Origin: Blasia pusilla
Lineage: Eukaryota; Marchantiophyta; Marchantiopsida; Blasiales
Assembly: GCA_050084515.1 (NCBI GenBank)
Contig: CM114271.1
Span: 65,286,001 to 65,350,000 of the forward strand
DNA: 64,000 bases
Reading direction: 5' to 3'
Shown piece after piece: positions 1-12,479 of this stretch; positions within the stretch are counted from its first letter, which is position 1, and the number at the start of each line of letters is the position of its first letter. The position numbers and the translations under genes were made by a program. The notes under the pieces were generated by a model. The model worked only from the letters and a program-made list of their open reading frames with translations, had not been told where the DNA came from and did not search any database.

Positions 1-2760
1 CTTGACATTCTTAACTTCTCCAATGTTCTTTGCTTCTCACCCTTGAGTTGGAGCTTGGCTCAAGTGTCTTTCACCTTGCTTAATTTTCCCTTGCAAGCGG
101 CTAAACCCTTAATCACCTAAGGCTACTCTCAAGGCTCATGCCTGTCTTGCCTAACTTTAGTCCCGTGGCCAGTTCCGTTGGCACTTCTAGCCTTGCTACT
201 AGCTAGTCTAAGTTGCGACTTTGGTGGATCACACTAAGGTCTCTCCTCATCAAATCCATGATCATGACTAGCGCACTTCGTGGGTCCTTGCTAGCATGAG
301 CGCCATAGAGTAAGCTATTCGTGATGGAATTCCACTATTTCATACAAATTGATGCAAAGAACGCCTATTGTTTCATGTAAAATTCATCGGAAACCCCAAC
401 CAGATATTGTCAAATAAACGTTGTACCATTGACTCCTATAGCTTTTTGGAAAATATATTCCTATGGGTGGTCCAAACTTGTGAACTACGGCTAGATATCA
501 TGTGAAAAGTTAAGAGACATATGCATCCATACGGATGCTCCATATGTGGGCTTCGCCACCGAATCTTGTGCAAAAATTGAAAATATAGTACCTATGATCT
601 AGACGTGAGAACCACCATCACATCTTATACAAAAAGTGAAGATGAATCAATACTGGTGATCCACACATCAAAACTGCCAATGGATCTCGTGTGAAAAGTA
701 TAGAGAGACTAATATGAGCCTCCGTATGTAGGAACAACCAATAGATTTAGATCTTTCATGCACCACTGGTTCTCATGAAAAATCAACACCTCTAAAGAAT
801 CTATGAGAGCTAAGGGAATTTTTTGGAAGCTTCTAGATACAAGCTCCATTTTTTGCCATCTTTTGACGACTCTCAAATTTTCATGCTCCTTGCACTAGTG
901 AGTTCCACATTCATTAATTCTTGTAGAATGTCCTGTAATTTCCGAGCTTATTTCTTCCTAAATATTTTTTCTTTCTAACCAATTTCACTACTATTCAGAC
1001 TTTATCTTATTTGGCACAATAACAACAATTTTTTTTCCAAAAATCAGCAAAAAAAGTACCCAATATTTGTTGATTTTCCTCACTCAATCAAGCCATGTTT
1101 GACATTGATTACTTTTAAGTATCCCTTACCCACAAATATATGTCTATTGGTCCTCTCTTGAGCAATTTGCATAGAAAATTGAAAAGCTAGAGTCTCCCTC
1201 TTCAATGTCTCTCAAATCTGTTGCTCTTGAATAGATTTCCAAAATCCAAAACCCGAAATGGATTTCAAGAATTCTGTCACCCCATGTATGCCCCCATGAT
1301 CAAGACTTAGAATTTTGCATACACACGCAAGCACAATACACTGAGTAGGAAATTGACCCTAAAATTTCTCACTACAATTAAGGAAGCAACATGCTTTGTC
1401 TTTAGATAAAGTTCAATTGCTTATTTACATATGACTTCCATTGTAATTCATAGATATGAATTCAACCACTAAAAATCTGTATAGGGCAACACTTTTCCAT
1501 ATTCTTACTCCATATATATATATATATATGCGCTGCTTTTAGTAGAGACATGTGAGTACAAAATACAAAAAATCTAAAAAAATGTGATCTTTATATCAAT
1601 CCTAGCCCAATGTTAATTCAAGACATTATGCTCAATACATGAGCATAACCTTGTTGCAATGTTCCATAGATCCCACTCTCAAGGTATTTGTAATGTAATG
1701 AATCTTGGGCCATTGCACGTCCGAGATGTCGAAAAGAATTGAAAAATAAGCGAATCTATTCTGGAACACTTATCTTCCTACTTTGATCCTTGGTGGAAGA
1801 AAGAGACTCAAATATGTGCAAAAGAAGTGGAACATAGGAGTGGACTTGTTGTTGTGGGGAAGATTTTGATTTAGATAAAATGAACTTAAGTTCTAATTTT
1901 ACCCGGAAACACAACTTTAAGGAAATCAGAATCATCAAGGGAGTCCGAAACCCAGAAATGTTTTAAATCACCATATTTGTCGGAATTGGTGTTAGGTCTG
2001 ATAACTAAAGATGATCTCCAAATGAGCCGCCTCAAGAGTATACCCCCTTTGAGCAACTCCACAATTACGTTCACTGATATACACATGTCCATGGAACCTG
2101 CAAATCCTACTCTCAACTTCATTTCATTAATGGTCTAGACATGAGTGTAATTAGAATTTTCCTATGGAAGGTATGCATCCAATATCCTAACTTAATGATC
2201 AACCAATTCTAAATATGTAAGAAGATCCTAATTTTGATACAAAACTAAATTAAAGGAATCCCATGATGCAAGAAATTTTTGCCACTATAAAATAACGATC
2301 TTTCAAATATTTTCACAATTTGTGATCGTTAATAATCACAAGGGACATATTGAACTACCAATTATCCCAAAATATCTAGAAGTTGTCCCGTAGTAAAATT
2401 TGTGCTTTAGAGATTGTATATCTTTTGTGACCCGGCTTAATCAAGATATTTAGGAAAATTTTGGAAAAATTCTCGGCTCCCAAAAAGTTATTACAAAAAC
2501 ATAGCGTAAAAACTCTCTGTTTTTGTCTTAACTTAATTAAACATGACTAATTAATGAGATCATGGGAATCATAGAACACATATTAATAGATGTTTGTTGT
2601 ATCTAATATAATATTTAGTTGTCTATATTATTATTTATTTATATTATTAAGAAATTTAGTTCTATTTACCAACATCTTTTTATTTAATATAAAATGAGAA
2701 ATTTATATATATATATATTTTTTATTATAAAAATTGGAAACCCTAAAATTACACAATAAA
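1..2760. other. AT-rich intergenic DNA, no gene recognised
   Basis: Only short open frames of under 80 codons without recognisable motifs occur here. Stop codons are dense in all frames. A short TA run lies near 1515-1530 and another near 2706-2720. I see no LTR ends, coding domain or RNA gene. Confidence 0.6.
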
Positions 2761-3360
2761 ATAACTCATACGGGCACTAGTCGATTAGGAAGTGTTCCAC
2801 GGGCTTTGGCCGAGTAACTGAGCTCCCTGTGACACCCCCCATAGGGGCACTTCCAGGCGCGCGCACGATCGAGAGCTCGAGTTGAGAACTTGAGATCCGA
2901 TTGGTGATTTCGTCGGCCGCGAGTTTCTGCTCTATGAAATCTGGGCGCTCTAGAAGGATTCGGCCGAAGCAGCTGACGAGGAAGGCACAAAGAACGCGGT
3001 TTCATTTCGAGAGATCGAGAAATTCGGACAGTGCAGTCGCGTGCGAGAGAGAAGCGATGGAGTGCTGCGGTTTTGATCCGCCGCAGTCAGTGCCTCTTTC
3101 AAGGCATGGCACACCGGTGTCCCAGCCATGGGCGGATCGATTCCAGTCGGATTCAGATACGAATGGGATCCGGCTTTTCGCCAGACCAGGCATCGCTCGT
3201 CGGAACGCGAGTCGAACGAGCACTCCGTCCGCGGCAGGATCGAAGGCCACAGCTGCAGTTCTGCCACAAAAGATCTGGTTCAGTTGGTCCCCCCGCCCTC
3301 TCCACCCTCGCGGAACAGTTACGTCAAGCGATGAATCCAGAGCGACGAGACTCGGAGTGC

Positions 3361-3870
3361 GTCGACGGCCGCCGACGATGGACGATGAATCGGCCGACCG
3401 GGGAGTGAAGGGAATGAAAGCCAAAAAACTCGTGTCAAAAAATCGAGAGCACTGCGGCGATTGAGTGGGAAAAGGCCGGAGATTGGCCTCGCGAGAAACT
3501 GCAATCGTAACGAGGGAAGGATCGATGGACTCTCTCAGTTTCAACCAGCGGGATATCACAGATGATTCCGTTAAGGATCCATGCAGTCAGTTCTAGCGAG
3601 GTGCTACTTGATCGGGTCCGTCGATGTCGATGGTCGCCGATGGATAGAGAATCAGCCGACCACGGAATGGAGGGAATCAGAACCGACCGGTGAAAGGATC
3701 GATTGAATCAGTTTCGACCAACGGGATCATATTGTATGCGCTTTGAGTCAGTCCTGGTCTATGTCGCGACGACAGTTCCGATTTGTTCGAATCTCTAGCG
3801 AAGTAGCACTCAGAAATCTTCTCAGCCGAAAAGAGAATCTGACACTTTCGTAAGGGTTCGACAGGCGGAC
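3361..3870 (+). repeat. Degenerate direct duplication upstream of the FAS1 gene
   Basis: Two imperfect copies of a roughly 260-bp unit follow each other, about 3361-3620 and 3621-3870. Shared landmarks are a GATGG..GAATC.GCCGACC block, a GGATCGAT(T)GA..CAGTTTC block followed by CAACGGGAT or CAGCGGGAT, and a TCTAGCGA block near the end of each unit. The surrounding 2.8-4.6 kb is GC-rich compared with the flanks and carries overlapping open frames on both strands that I read as composition artefacts. The block may be promoter and 5' leader of the downstream gene, or a decayed repeat. Confidence 0.45.
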
Positions 3871-4649
3871 GGTGGCCGATGGAGCCAAACGGAGACCAGA
3901 GTCGAGCGCGCACATTCCAATCCGACACAAGTGAGTTCGAAAATCTCCGCACGCAAAAGATCAAGAAGTTTGAGCGAACGAGTCTCGCTGGAAGTCGGTG
4001 GGAATGTGCGCGGGAGCTTCGGCCATAGGCTCTGGGCAGACTTGGGGAGGGAGGGAGTGAGGATGAATGGAGTGGGACGGGCTGTCGGGGGATGGGAAAA
4101 GTCCGCAGAAGGTGGGAACCGATCGAGATGAGATGAGATGGGATGTCTCCGCAGGGGCAGGCCCGGAACTCCCATGTTGCAGTTATTCGAGGTCGTTACT
4201 GCTGTCGTCCGGATCCGTTCACGCTGCATTATTCTGGCTGCTGCGGCACTGCCTCATTCTCCCTCCCTTTCTCGTTCGTTCGTTCGCTCCCCTCCGGCTT
4301 CCTGATTCCCCCGCAAGCAAGCGTTTAGAAGCGCGTCGCGTAGCAGCAGTGGATGTGACCGCGATCCGGAACCGAGAAGCTTCTCCGTCTCGTCTTTTGC
4401 TTGAGATCGGTCGGGTGCGCATCGCACCTCAGATCGTGAACCTATGCTGCAGGATCACGAGCATAGACGACGGGACCGGTCAACGCCGGGGGATTTGGGG
4501 GAGTGCAGAAAGAGGTGGTGTGCCGCCAGCGAACTCGATAGATTGCTCATTGAAGCTTTGTAGATTCGTTCGAGAAGGTGGTTCAGGTCTCGTGCTGGTG
4601 ATCGCTGTAAGGCCTCAGGAGGAAGAAAGCTTTGGAGAGAGAGAGAGAG

Positions 4650-6087
4650 ATGGCTTTGATTAGGTCAAGGGGAGCAGGGGCTGTTCTGGTTGGGGTGCTG
4701 CTCTTTCTGAGTCTTGCTAGTAGAACGAATGGAGTAATGGTGGATTTGGGTGTGGTGCTGGAAGGGAAAGGCGGATTCTCTGAGCTCATCAAAGTTGCTG
4801 CCAATGCCAACAGAACACAATGGCCTTCGTCCTTCACCCTCTTTGCGCCCAGCAACGGGGCTGTCAAGGTAAAAGCTCCTGCTATCGACCCCTCAAATAG
4901 TGCTCGGTCGTCCGAGATCGGTCGAAGAAGTTCACGATTGTCAATTCTAATTTTATCACAGTGTCTGTCTCCTATCTCTTCCGCATCACCGTTCTCCCCC
5001 CGGGTGAGGAACCCATGATCGTTCATCACATCTGGGTAGAATGCATTCTTCCCGATGAGAAATTTCGCAACAGTTTCAACAATGATGCCCGATTCACGAC
5101 GTCCAGCAAAACGATACCCCCAAGCAGTGGAGATATCACATCACCCACTCTACGAACCGACCGACGACAACTATGTCCACAGTTTTCGACCTGCGCACTG
5201 AATTGCACACAGTCCCCTGCATTTCTCGGGCAAGCCGGATCGAAAGATGAATGGAACTATCCGAGGTTCACGACATTTTCGGCAGAATATTTCAGCGCAA
5301 CCCAAGAAAGCAGCAAAATTTTGTCAATTCGCGCGCACCTCCGAGTCCGGACTCCGCAGCCGGAGCGCAGCTTTGGACGCTGGACACCGTCTACATCCAC
5401 AGAGCCTTCAAGAGTATAAAAATTCGCAAAAGTAATTGAAAGTGAGCGAATTGCCCGGTCATGGCTCTCCTGTCTATCACCGCGTTCCGTCCATGAACAG
5501 AAGACTCCAATTGGAACTCTTAGTAGTACCTGAACACACTCGCGTAGAGTACAGACTCCTCTCGCGCATCAACTTCAAGCGATCGATGCATGTTTGAGCA
5601 ACTCCAGAGCCCTAGTTTTGAGAATCCTCCGTGGGAGGCGCGAGCTGTCTCGCAAGCTGAGAACTGAAGATCGAGACTGGTTTATGAAGATGGTAGTGCG
5701 TCATCCGAGGTTGAATTGCCGGAAGTTGAAGATGAAGATGGATGAAAAGATGAAGTCAATGAAATCCAACTTGAATCGATCTGCGCAGAAATTCAGCTGC
5801 TTGAAAGATCCAGCGAACTCCGCAATCGCGGGCAGGGTGCTGCAATACCACATGCTGACGGCGGCCTACACGAACGCGGCTATCCTGTCGAAGACGTCGA
5901 GGACGCCATGGATGGCTTACACGGCGAACCCGGGCCAAAGGCTTAACATAACGAATAATAATGGCAAACTCACCATCACTGGTAATGGCGTCACCGCCAA
6001 ACTCAACAAAGCTGACGTTATTAACAAGGCCACTCAATCTGTCCAGGGCATCGACAAGATGTTCATTCCGACCTCCCTGACGGTGCT

Positions 6088-6129
<42 letters not shown>

Positions 6130-6492
6130 GTTCTCTTCAAACTGTGATCTTCAAACTGTGAATGTGAGTTGGATCGAATGCGGATCTCTCTCTCTCAAAC
6201 AAATATGGAAGGGTATCGAGGACTTGACACAATTCACTCTTCTCACGCTCAGATATAATACAGATAGTACGTGATGATGAGTATAGTGTGTCTGTCGCTG
6301 ATTGCTCTCAAAATGCGAGTTTCTTTCTAATTGTTATTTGTAAGTTAGATGGCTGATTTCTCATGGCTGTTTCGAATGCAGACTGTGTGTGGGAAGAGTG
6401 CTTCTGGAGCCAATGGTACGTGAGTACCACAATTCTACTACTATTCTTGAAAACACCAAACTCTCGTCGCACTCGTAGGAGTCTCGCGCTAA
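4650..6492 (+). CDS. Fasciclin (FAS1) domain secreted protein, intron-containing
   Basis: Exon 1 (4650-4868) begins with a basic residue then a hydrophobic stretch (VLVGVLLFLSLA), a clear signal peptide, followed by the FAS1 H1-like motif FTLFAPSN. It ends at donor AAG|GTAAAA. Exon 2 (5789-6082, acceptor TGCGCAG) carries the second half of a FAS1 domain: VLQYHMLTAAY, LNITNNNGKLTITG and a terminal VQGIDKMFIP block. Splicing joins at a codon boundary and rebuilds one FAS1 domain. A 34-nt exon (6382-6415, between GCAG and GTACGT) and a short last exon (6479-6492) are tentative and would give about 186 residues. FAS1 proteins act in cell adhesion and the plant cell wall; no Pro/Hydroxyproline-rich AGP region is evident, so this is a small single-domain member. 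An upstream in-frame ATG at 4632 lies in a GA run and is a possible alternative start. Confidence 0.72.
4869..5788 (+). other. Intron 1 of the FAS1 gene
   Basis: The 920-bp interval between the two halves of the FAS1 domain starts GTAAAA and ends TGCGCAG, and removal keeps the frame. The open frames inside it have no recognisable motifs. Confidence 0.65.
6088..6127 (+). repeat. (CT)n microsatellite in the FAS1 gene intron
   Basis: An uninterrupted CT dinucleotide run of about 20 units lies a few bases after the predicted donor of exon 2. It makes an apparent Leu-Ser repeat if translated, which I treat as intronic. Confidence 0.85.
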
Positions 6493-8064
6493 GCGCTGAT
6501 TTTCTCCGAGCTACTGATCAGTTTCACCTCCGGATCTGTCTGGCAGAAGCAGCAAGTGCTTAAACGCCATGATCCGTTTCGCTTCTACAATCAATCGTAA
6601 AATTCTTTGCACTGAATGTAGGCACTCGTGCGTCTTTGTCTGGGATCTCCCCATCACCCCTTTTCGTCCGCAGAGAGTCATCAGTGAGTCCCTCCTCGAG
6701 TTCATGAACATAGCAAGTCAGTCCAATTCCGATTCGAAGTATCTCGATCCGGAATTCTGTGACGGACTCGAGTCGGTTCTTGGAAAATGGATCGTTTCTA
6801 AGACTACTGACGACATGAACTGTTGGTAATGTTGATGACGATGTGGAACAGCTCCGTCAAGAAGCAGAATCTTGGACGTTGTGGTGACGGTATTGAGCCT
6901 GACTTCAGTAGCGCACTTCTACAGGCACTGGTAACTAGTGCAGTGCGAGTAGGCACGAGATCGACCTGATGAATTCGGACTTCGCAGTACCGTGTCTTTC
7001 TTGATGATCAAATTTGGCAGCATGCTTCATATGGAACCTCGGCGCGAGGGAGGGAGGGAGGCGGGCGGGCGGGCGGGCGATCGATCGAGGGGCGTTCTAT
7101 GTGCGTGGAGATCCTCGGCGCGCGCAGGCAGACAGGACAGGACTATGCGTGTTCATTTTCTTGATACTTGCAGGAGTTTTATTTTACTCCACTGCCACTT
7201 CTCTCGAGCAATTTGCGTCCACCTTCAACAGATAGACAGACAGACAGACAGAAAGATAGTTGTCGTAGCTACGATAAGAGTGCAGTGGAGTTCTGGGTGC
7301 GGTGAGTGGGATGCCGTTACGAATGGCCATGTTCGGATTCAAGAACTCTTAAAACATAGTTTCTGATTCATGTACAGTAAGTACGGGCCAACTGTGTGTC
7401 GCGCATCTTCCGGAAGGAGGATCAGCTGCTCGGACTCGTTTCCTTCCATTGCAGGACAGACAGACTGATCGTCAGGAGTCGAGGTCATGTATTTTGCCGC
7501 GCGTGCAGGTGTCCACTCGTTGCAAACTCATGTTCTCTTCATTTTTTTGGAATAAAACACTTCTGCGTTTTGTCTCCCCTCCCAGCCTCGCCACAATCCT
7601 GCTTCAGAGTCCAGACCCGGAAGAGGAGTAGGGGGAGGAGATGGAGTCGGGATGCGGTATTTGCACGGCCGGTGCTGCGGGCCCATTTCCTCATTTCTGG
7701 CCTCATTTCCATAGCTTTTCATCGTGCCTTGGGTTGTTGTGGGTGGCGTTGGCGTTAAAATCTGCCCATTTAGGGCCCATTTAGAAGTAGTCACATTGTT
7801 TTTTGTACATGTTGTGATTTAATGGTAGTCGCTTTTTTGTTTAGATGTTGTTGATATTTGTATGTGTTGTTGTAATTTAATGGTATTCACATTTTTATAG
7901 ATGTTGTTCATAATGTTGTATTGATGTTGGTGAGTTTGGTGGTTTAAGGGCAAGGGTTAAGGGGCATCTAGGGTTGTTTTTTGTTTTTAAGTGCCGGCTG
8001 TGGCTTTCACATATAAGACTCTTTTACTTGGAAGTCTTAGAGGAAATCAGTTTTTGTAGATGTT

Positions 8065-8402
8065 GTTGATATTTGTGTTAGAGGTTTTGGTGGTGGTCAC
8101 ATTTCTCTAAATGTTTTCGATATTGTTGTTTATGTTGTTGGTAAGTTTAATCAATAGGTGCACCCTCTTTTCTTTTTCTAGGAAAGATTGTGGCATTCAC
8201 ATAGTTGAGTCCGAACGTAATCATGTTTCTCTGGATGTTGATATTTGTGTTAGAGGCTTTGGTGTTGGTCATGTTTCTCTATATGTGATTGATATTGTTG
8301 TTTATGCTTTTGGTAAGTTTAATCGATAGGGGCGCCCTCTTTCCTTTTCCCGGACAGATTGTGGCATTCACATAGTTGAGTCTGAACGTAATCATGTTAG
8401 AT
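8065..8402 (+). repeat. Two-copy tandem duplication, period about 170 bp
   Basis: A unit starting GTTGATATTTGTGTTAGAG at 8065 recurs at 8237, and a third copy begins with GTTGAT at 8403 before diverging. The two full units share GGTAAGTTTAATC, GATTGTGGCATTCACATAG and GAACGTAATCATG with scattered substitutions. Confidence 0.8.
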
Positions 8403-8614
8403 GTTGATAATCCATTCTTTTCTCGTACGGATTGTGGCATTCATATACTTGAGTATGAGTCTTTTTGCTTATTTTGGAGTTTTCATCTATTTTATTGAGG
8501 CCTTTTTTCTTTGTTTGGAGGTAAATGATGGACTTGTAGAAAATCTCGTCGTTAAAAGGGAGGGCCTTTTGGAGGACAGAACTTACTGCGTCTCAAATTC
8601 TGATAGCTCAGCCC

Positions 8615-8682
8615 AATTTCCATCCAACTCGTAGTACACGGGAATATCAATTTCCATCCAACTCGTAGTACACGGGAATATC
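8615..8682 (+). repeat. Perfect 34-bp tandem duplication
   Basis: The 34 bases at 8615-8648 are repeated exactly at 8649-8682, including the core CATCCAACTCGTAGTACACG. Perfect identity indicates a recent slippage or duplication event. Confidence 0.9.
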
Positions 8683-10605
8683 AAGGCAAGCCAAAACTGC
8701 CCGCTTGCGACTCCCATCCCCTCAGGTCCACTATTTCTCTTATGTTCATTTTTTTCAATCTATGTTATTATTGGGGAGTGCCTTCTTGATTTGAAAACAC
8801 CCGTCTCCTCGACACGAGGCACCTGGGTAATAAGAAAATGTTTCCCCATTCTACTAGAGCAACCAAAAAAATTGAATTTTGTGTGCAACATGGTCGGTCC
8901 CTTCACCCTGGTGCATGATACATACTCTACACTAATTTTTTTAAAGTAGCCTCCAATCTTTTTTTCTAATGATTTTAAAACAACATTAAATGATTTAGTT
9001 ACCTCACAAGTGCTCCTCTCAAATTCAAACAAGATTACTTTTAAATCCTGTTCCCAAAAAAATGTGTCTCATGATCAACAAATTCTTGTATGTCAATAAA
9101 TCTTACTTTAAGAAACTTATGAATAAATTAGATTGTGGGAAAGTTAATAATTTTACATGATTCCATCTTCCTTGGAACAATATTTTCAGTCAGAGAGATC
9201 ATTGGAGTGACATTTCATTTCCAAAAGTTGTCGGGTCCGTTAATTTAATATACTAGTGGAAAACCCATGCCATGCACCTGAATGAAAGTTCAACAATGTT
9301 ACACACAAATACATTTTCTTGTTGCCCATGGATTAAAAATCATTTTCTTACTACTCGTACAATATGAAACATTTTCTTGGCATCCGATTATCAAATAAAA
9401 AGACTTTTCCAAATCAAAAAAGTATTCTCCAATAATAATATAAATTTTATACACAGATATAATTGAAATGAAAATTTTAAAAAAATTTAAAAATTTAACC
9501 AAAATATAATCTAAGAACTAATAATATTGCATATGAATTTTTTATTTTTTTTCTACCCATAATATGTTAAATTTCTTGTTGTCCAATTGCCTTGTGTCGC
9601 GCAAAGAGGTGTTCGCAAATCAATACTGTTCAGATTTGCTGGTCAAAACATTCTCTTCGCTCGCCCCTTTGCCATGTGTGGAGCAAAGAGATGTTTGGGT
9701 GGAGATATCTTGAGGTGCTAAGGCCATTTCAAAATCTCCCCTTCATTGATAAACTGGATACACCTTGACAAGGAAGTGCAATCGAGCTATCAGAAAGAGG
9801 GCGCACGTGGCCTGAACCCCTGACCTGTAGAGGAACTGATCCAAAGACCACATTTTCTTCATTCGTCTTCATGAATCTCAAGCCCTTTGATCGAGGAGTT
9901 CTCCATCTGTACATCCTAGTTTTCTCAACCTGACCTGCTTTGCCTGTAAATGCAGTCCCCAAACACTAGATATCTGGAATTAGAGTGGGCAGTGATATAG
10001 GCCCATGAGTGAGTGGATTGCCAATGGAAGGACATAAAAAATGGTCCAAGACAACAGAAGCTAGGACTGTTGGGGATGACAAAGACAGAATCATGGAACT
10101 CGACAGACGGGGAGAAGCAAAACACCCACACCCACCAACAAAAACTGCTCCAAAATGTGAACTATGTCTAATGATCCCACAGGAGAATGGGAAATCAGCT
10201 TCCATAGACTTTGGCCATTAAGAAGCTTCGCTGCATTCACTCAGGACTGTGGCAAACGTGTGTATACACACAATAGATGACTTGCCTTACATGCAGGCAC
10301 ACTGCCAGCAACTCATGGCATAAAGTAGTCCATGCAAGTTCTACCGACACCAAGCCCTATTGTAGTAAATCGATAAGCTACTACTACCAACTCATATAAA
10401 CATACACCAACCATGAAGTTATAAAACACGACAGATTTAGACGATGATGCACCACCTACTCATGTTACAGAGTCGTGCTCCTCCTCTTCTTTCATGTTGT
10501 CATCATGTGGAAAGGTAGGTTTGAGTCCCCTGCAATGTCTAACCAGTGAATTTTGAACCAATAAATCGTATCCCACCTCAAAGCATTGACTATACACCTA
10601 CATGG

Positions 10606-12204
10606 TTATCTATAGGGAACATAGATGATTTCCTCCTTCAAATCAAACCCTGTCTGAGACTTGACTTGCTGCTTCACCAAGCTTATCAACGCGAGCATGT
10701 CCTCTGCACTTGCTCCTCCAGCATTAAGCAGAAAGTTGGCATGGATCTCTGAGACTGTAGCTCGTCCCACTGAGACACCCTTCAAGCCAACGTGCTCAAT
10801 CAAAGCTCCTGCTGACTGAGTACCTGTTCCAGGGTTGCGAAACACGCAACCTGCACTTCTCTCTGTCACTGGTTGAGTTCTCTTTCTCCTGTAAGGACAT
10901 TCCTGGTCAGATATAAGCCAGACAAAGAGAAATGCTGATAGAGATTAAGATTACATCACCGAGAAGTTCCAGGGGGAATCCGAAGCTATACCTTTCTAAA
11001 AAGCTTTTATGTCTTTGTCTTGCATCTAAGCACGGAATCAGTTCGAATGTTGCAGCCACAATGGCAAAGAAACCCGGCATTGTCTGATATGGTGAGAAGC
11101 GGTAGCCATAAGCCGGAATGATTTCGGTGGTGTGAACAACCCTCTCTCCTTCAGTTGTCAGGATCTCCACCGATTTAAGGACTTGCGCAGTTTCCTACAT
11201 CACCACTAAACACAAATGTTGAGATGATTCAGACGTGAAAGTAGACTTCTGAAACGACCACGAAAGGCTGCTCGAAGGGTTTCGTGGTAGGCAAATTTTG
11301 GAGGCATGGGTCTCCTACTCACCTGTCCATTGGCAGCTGCATTCATGAAGACAGCACCACCGACAGTGCCAGGAATACCAGATGCGAACTCGAGTCCTGT
11401 GAACCCATCCTTCGAGCAGCGAATGCCTAGCGTATTGAACGCATGCCCACTCCCTACTCTGTAGATTCCGCTACCATCGCTTTCTAAGAAGTTGACAGAA
11501 TTGAGAATGATGCAGCCGTCGAACCCTCTGTCATCGAAAAGACAGTTGGAGCCCCTCCCCACAAGGAAATGCGGAATGTTATACCTCTGGCAATAACTGC
11601 AAGAACAGCCGAATTCAAAAAATGTTCAGAAAACTCGAATGCACAAAATCTAATCCATTACTGACTCCAAGCTTTGTCCAGACCGGAATGCCCGTAATCG
11701 CGTCCGAACTATGTCCAACGAGCCTCCGTGCGAAAACCGGAGGTAGCAGAGGAAATTATCAGGAAAACGTACAAAACGTTACCGCGGATGGCTTCAAGCG
11801 GACCTAAGAGTGGAGGACAGTTGAGACTCATCATGCACCTCAACAAAGTACTTAGCCAGACCTCCGATGCCCAAAGTACTCAATTCACTCAACCGCTTCC
11901 CTCTGACAAACGAGCTCGGCAGGCTCAGATGGTGATCACTATTGCAAGTGCCACCACTCATGTTGAGACCAACTCTGCAAAGAGCTCTCGCCTTCCCCCT
12001 CTGCATCTCCCAAACTCTCGACCGGCGAACACAGTCCCCATTCCGTTCTCCCACAGAGAACTCGCAACCCCAAACAAACTTGCATCCTGCCATCATCAAA
12101 ATTCGCCTCCCACCACCACCATAAGCGCAGAATTCAAACTTAAAATCTACCCAAGATTCGAACACCAAGCCTCGCACTCGAACCCTAACATCCCGCACAC
12201 GCAC
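10606..12204 (-). CDS. MURB: UDP-N-acetylenolpyruvoylglucosamine reductase (MurB), plastid-type, four exons
   Basis: MurB reduces UDP-GlcNAc-enolpyruvate to UDP-MurNAc with FAD and NADPH, the second step of peptidoglycan precursor synthesis. On the minus strand the exons are 12204-11804, 11596-11323, 11194-10992 and 10888-10606; every junction is GT..AG and keeps the frame, giving 386 residues. Exon 1 ends with LSELSTLGIGGLAKYFVEV, the usual MurB FAD-domain entry. Exon 2 has VGRGSNCLFDD and GTVGGAVFMNAAANGQ (FAD binding). Exon 3 has YGYRFSPY with the catalytic Arg. Exon 4 has GCVFRNP (Ser/Cys proton-donor position), HANFLLN and LKEEIIYV (catalytic Glu). The roughly 90 residues before the core are basic and Ser/Cys-rich, fitting a chloroplast transit peptide; an alternative start is Met37-Met38 (12096). 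No disrupting change is visible, so the gene looks intact. Confidence 0.93.
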
Positions 12205-12434
12205 ACCATATCCTCCGGCATCTGCAAGGAAAACGGAACCCCCTTCTCATGGGAGATCTCCAGGCTCCCCACATCCTCAATCAACATCAGCGCCCTGCCA
12301 TTCTCGCGCTTTCCATACACATACGCAGAAACATTCACAAAACCTTCTCTCCTTCCACTTTCCTGCCGGCTACTCTCACGAGGTGAACGCATGCAGTTCT
12401 ATGAGGATGGGGTTATAGAAACCTTCCCCCGGTT

Positions 12435-12444
12435 GACACGTGTC
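12435..12444. promoter_or_regulatory. Palindromic G-box (GACACGTGTC) upstream of MurB
   Basis: A perfect 10-bp palindrome with a CACGTG core lies about 230 bp upstream of the MurB start on the minus strand. G-boxes bind bZIP and bHLH factors and are common in light-responsive plastid-protein genes. Function here is inference from motif and position only. Confidence 0.35.
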
Positions 12445-12479
12445 CTTTCAACATCTGGCAAATATAATCGAATAATTAA

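Larger units (their letters stand above)
6493..10605. other. Intergenic region with small repeats, no gene recognised
   Basis: After the FAS1 gene the sequence holds GC-rich and GACA-rich patches (7040-7260) that are probably 3' UTR or spacer, then T-rich DNA. Open frames stay below 125 codons and show no domain. Local tandem duplications at 8065-8402 and 8615-8682 are listed separately. Confidence 0.5.

Noticed and set aside
2766-4663. Several overlapping open frames on both strands
   Set aside because: They follow GC-rich composition, overlap in many frames and show no recognisable domain or shared exon structure.
8065-8402. CRISPR-like or regulatory repeat array
   Set aside because: There are only two full units of about 170 bp with no spacer structure; it is a simple tandem duplication in a eukaryotic genome.
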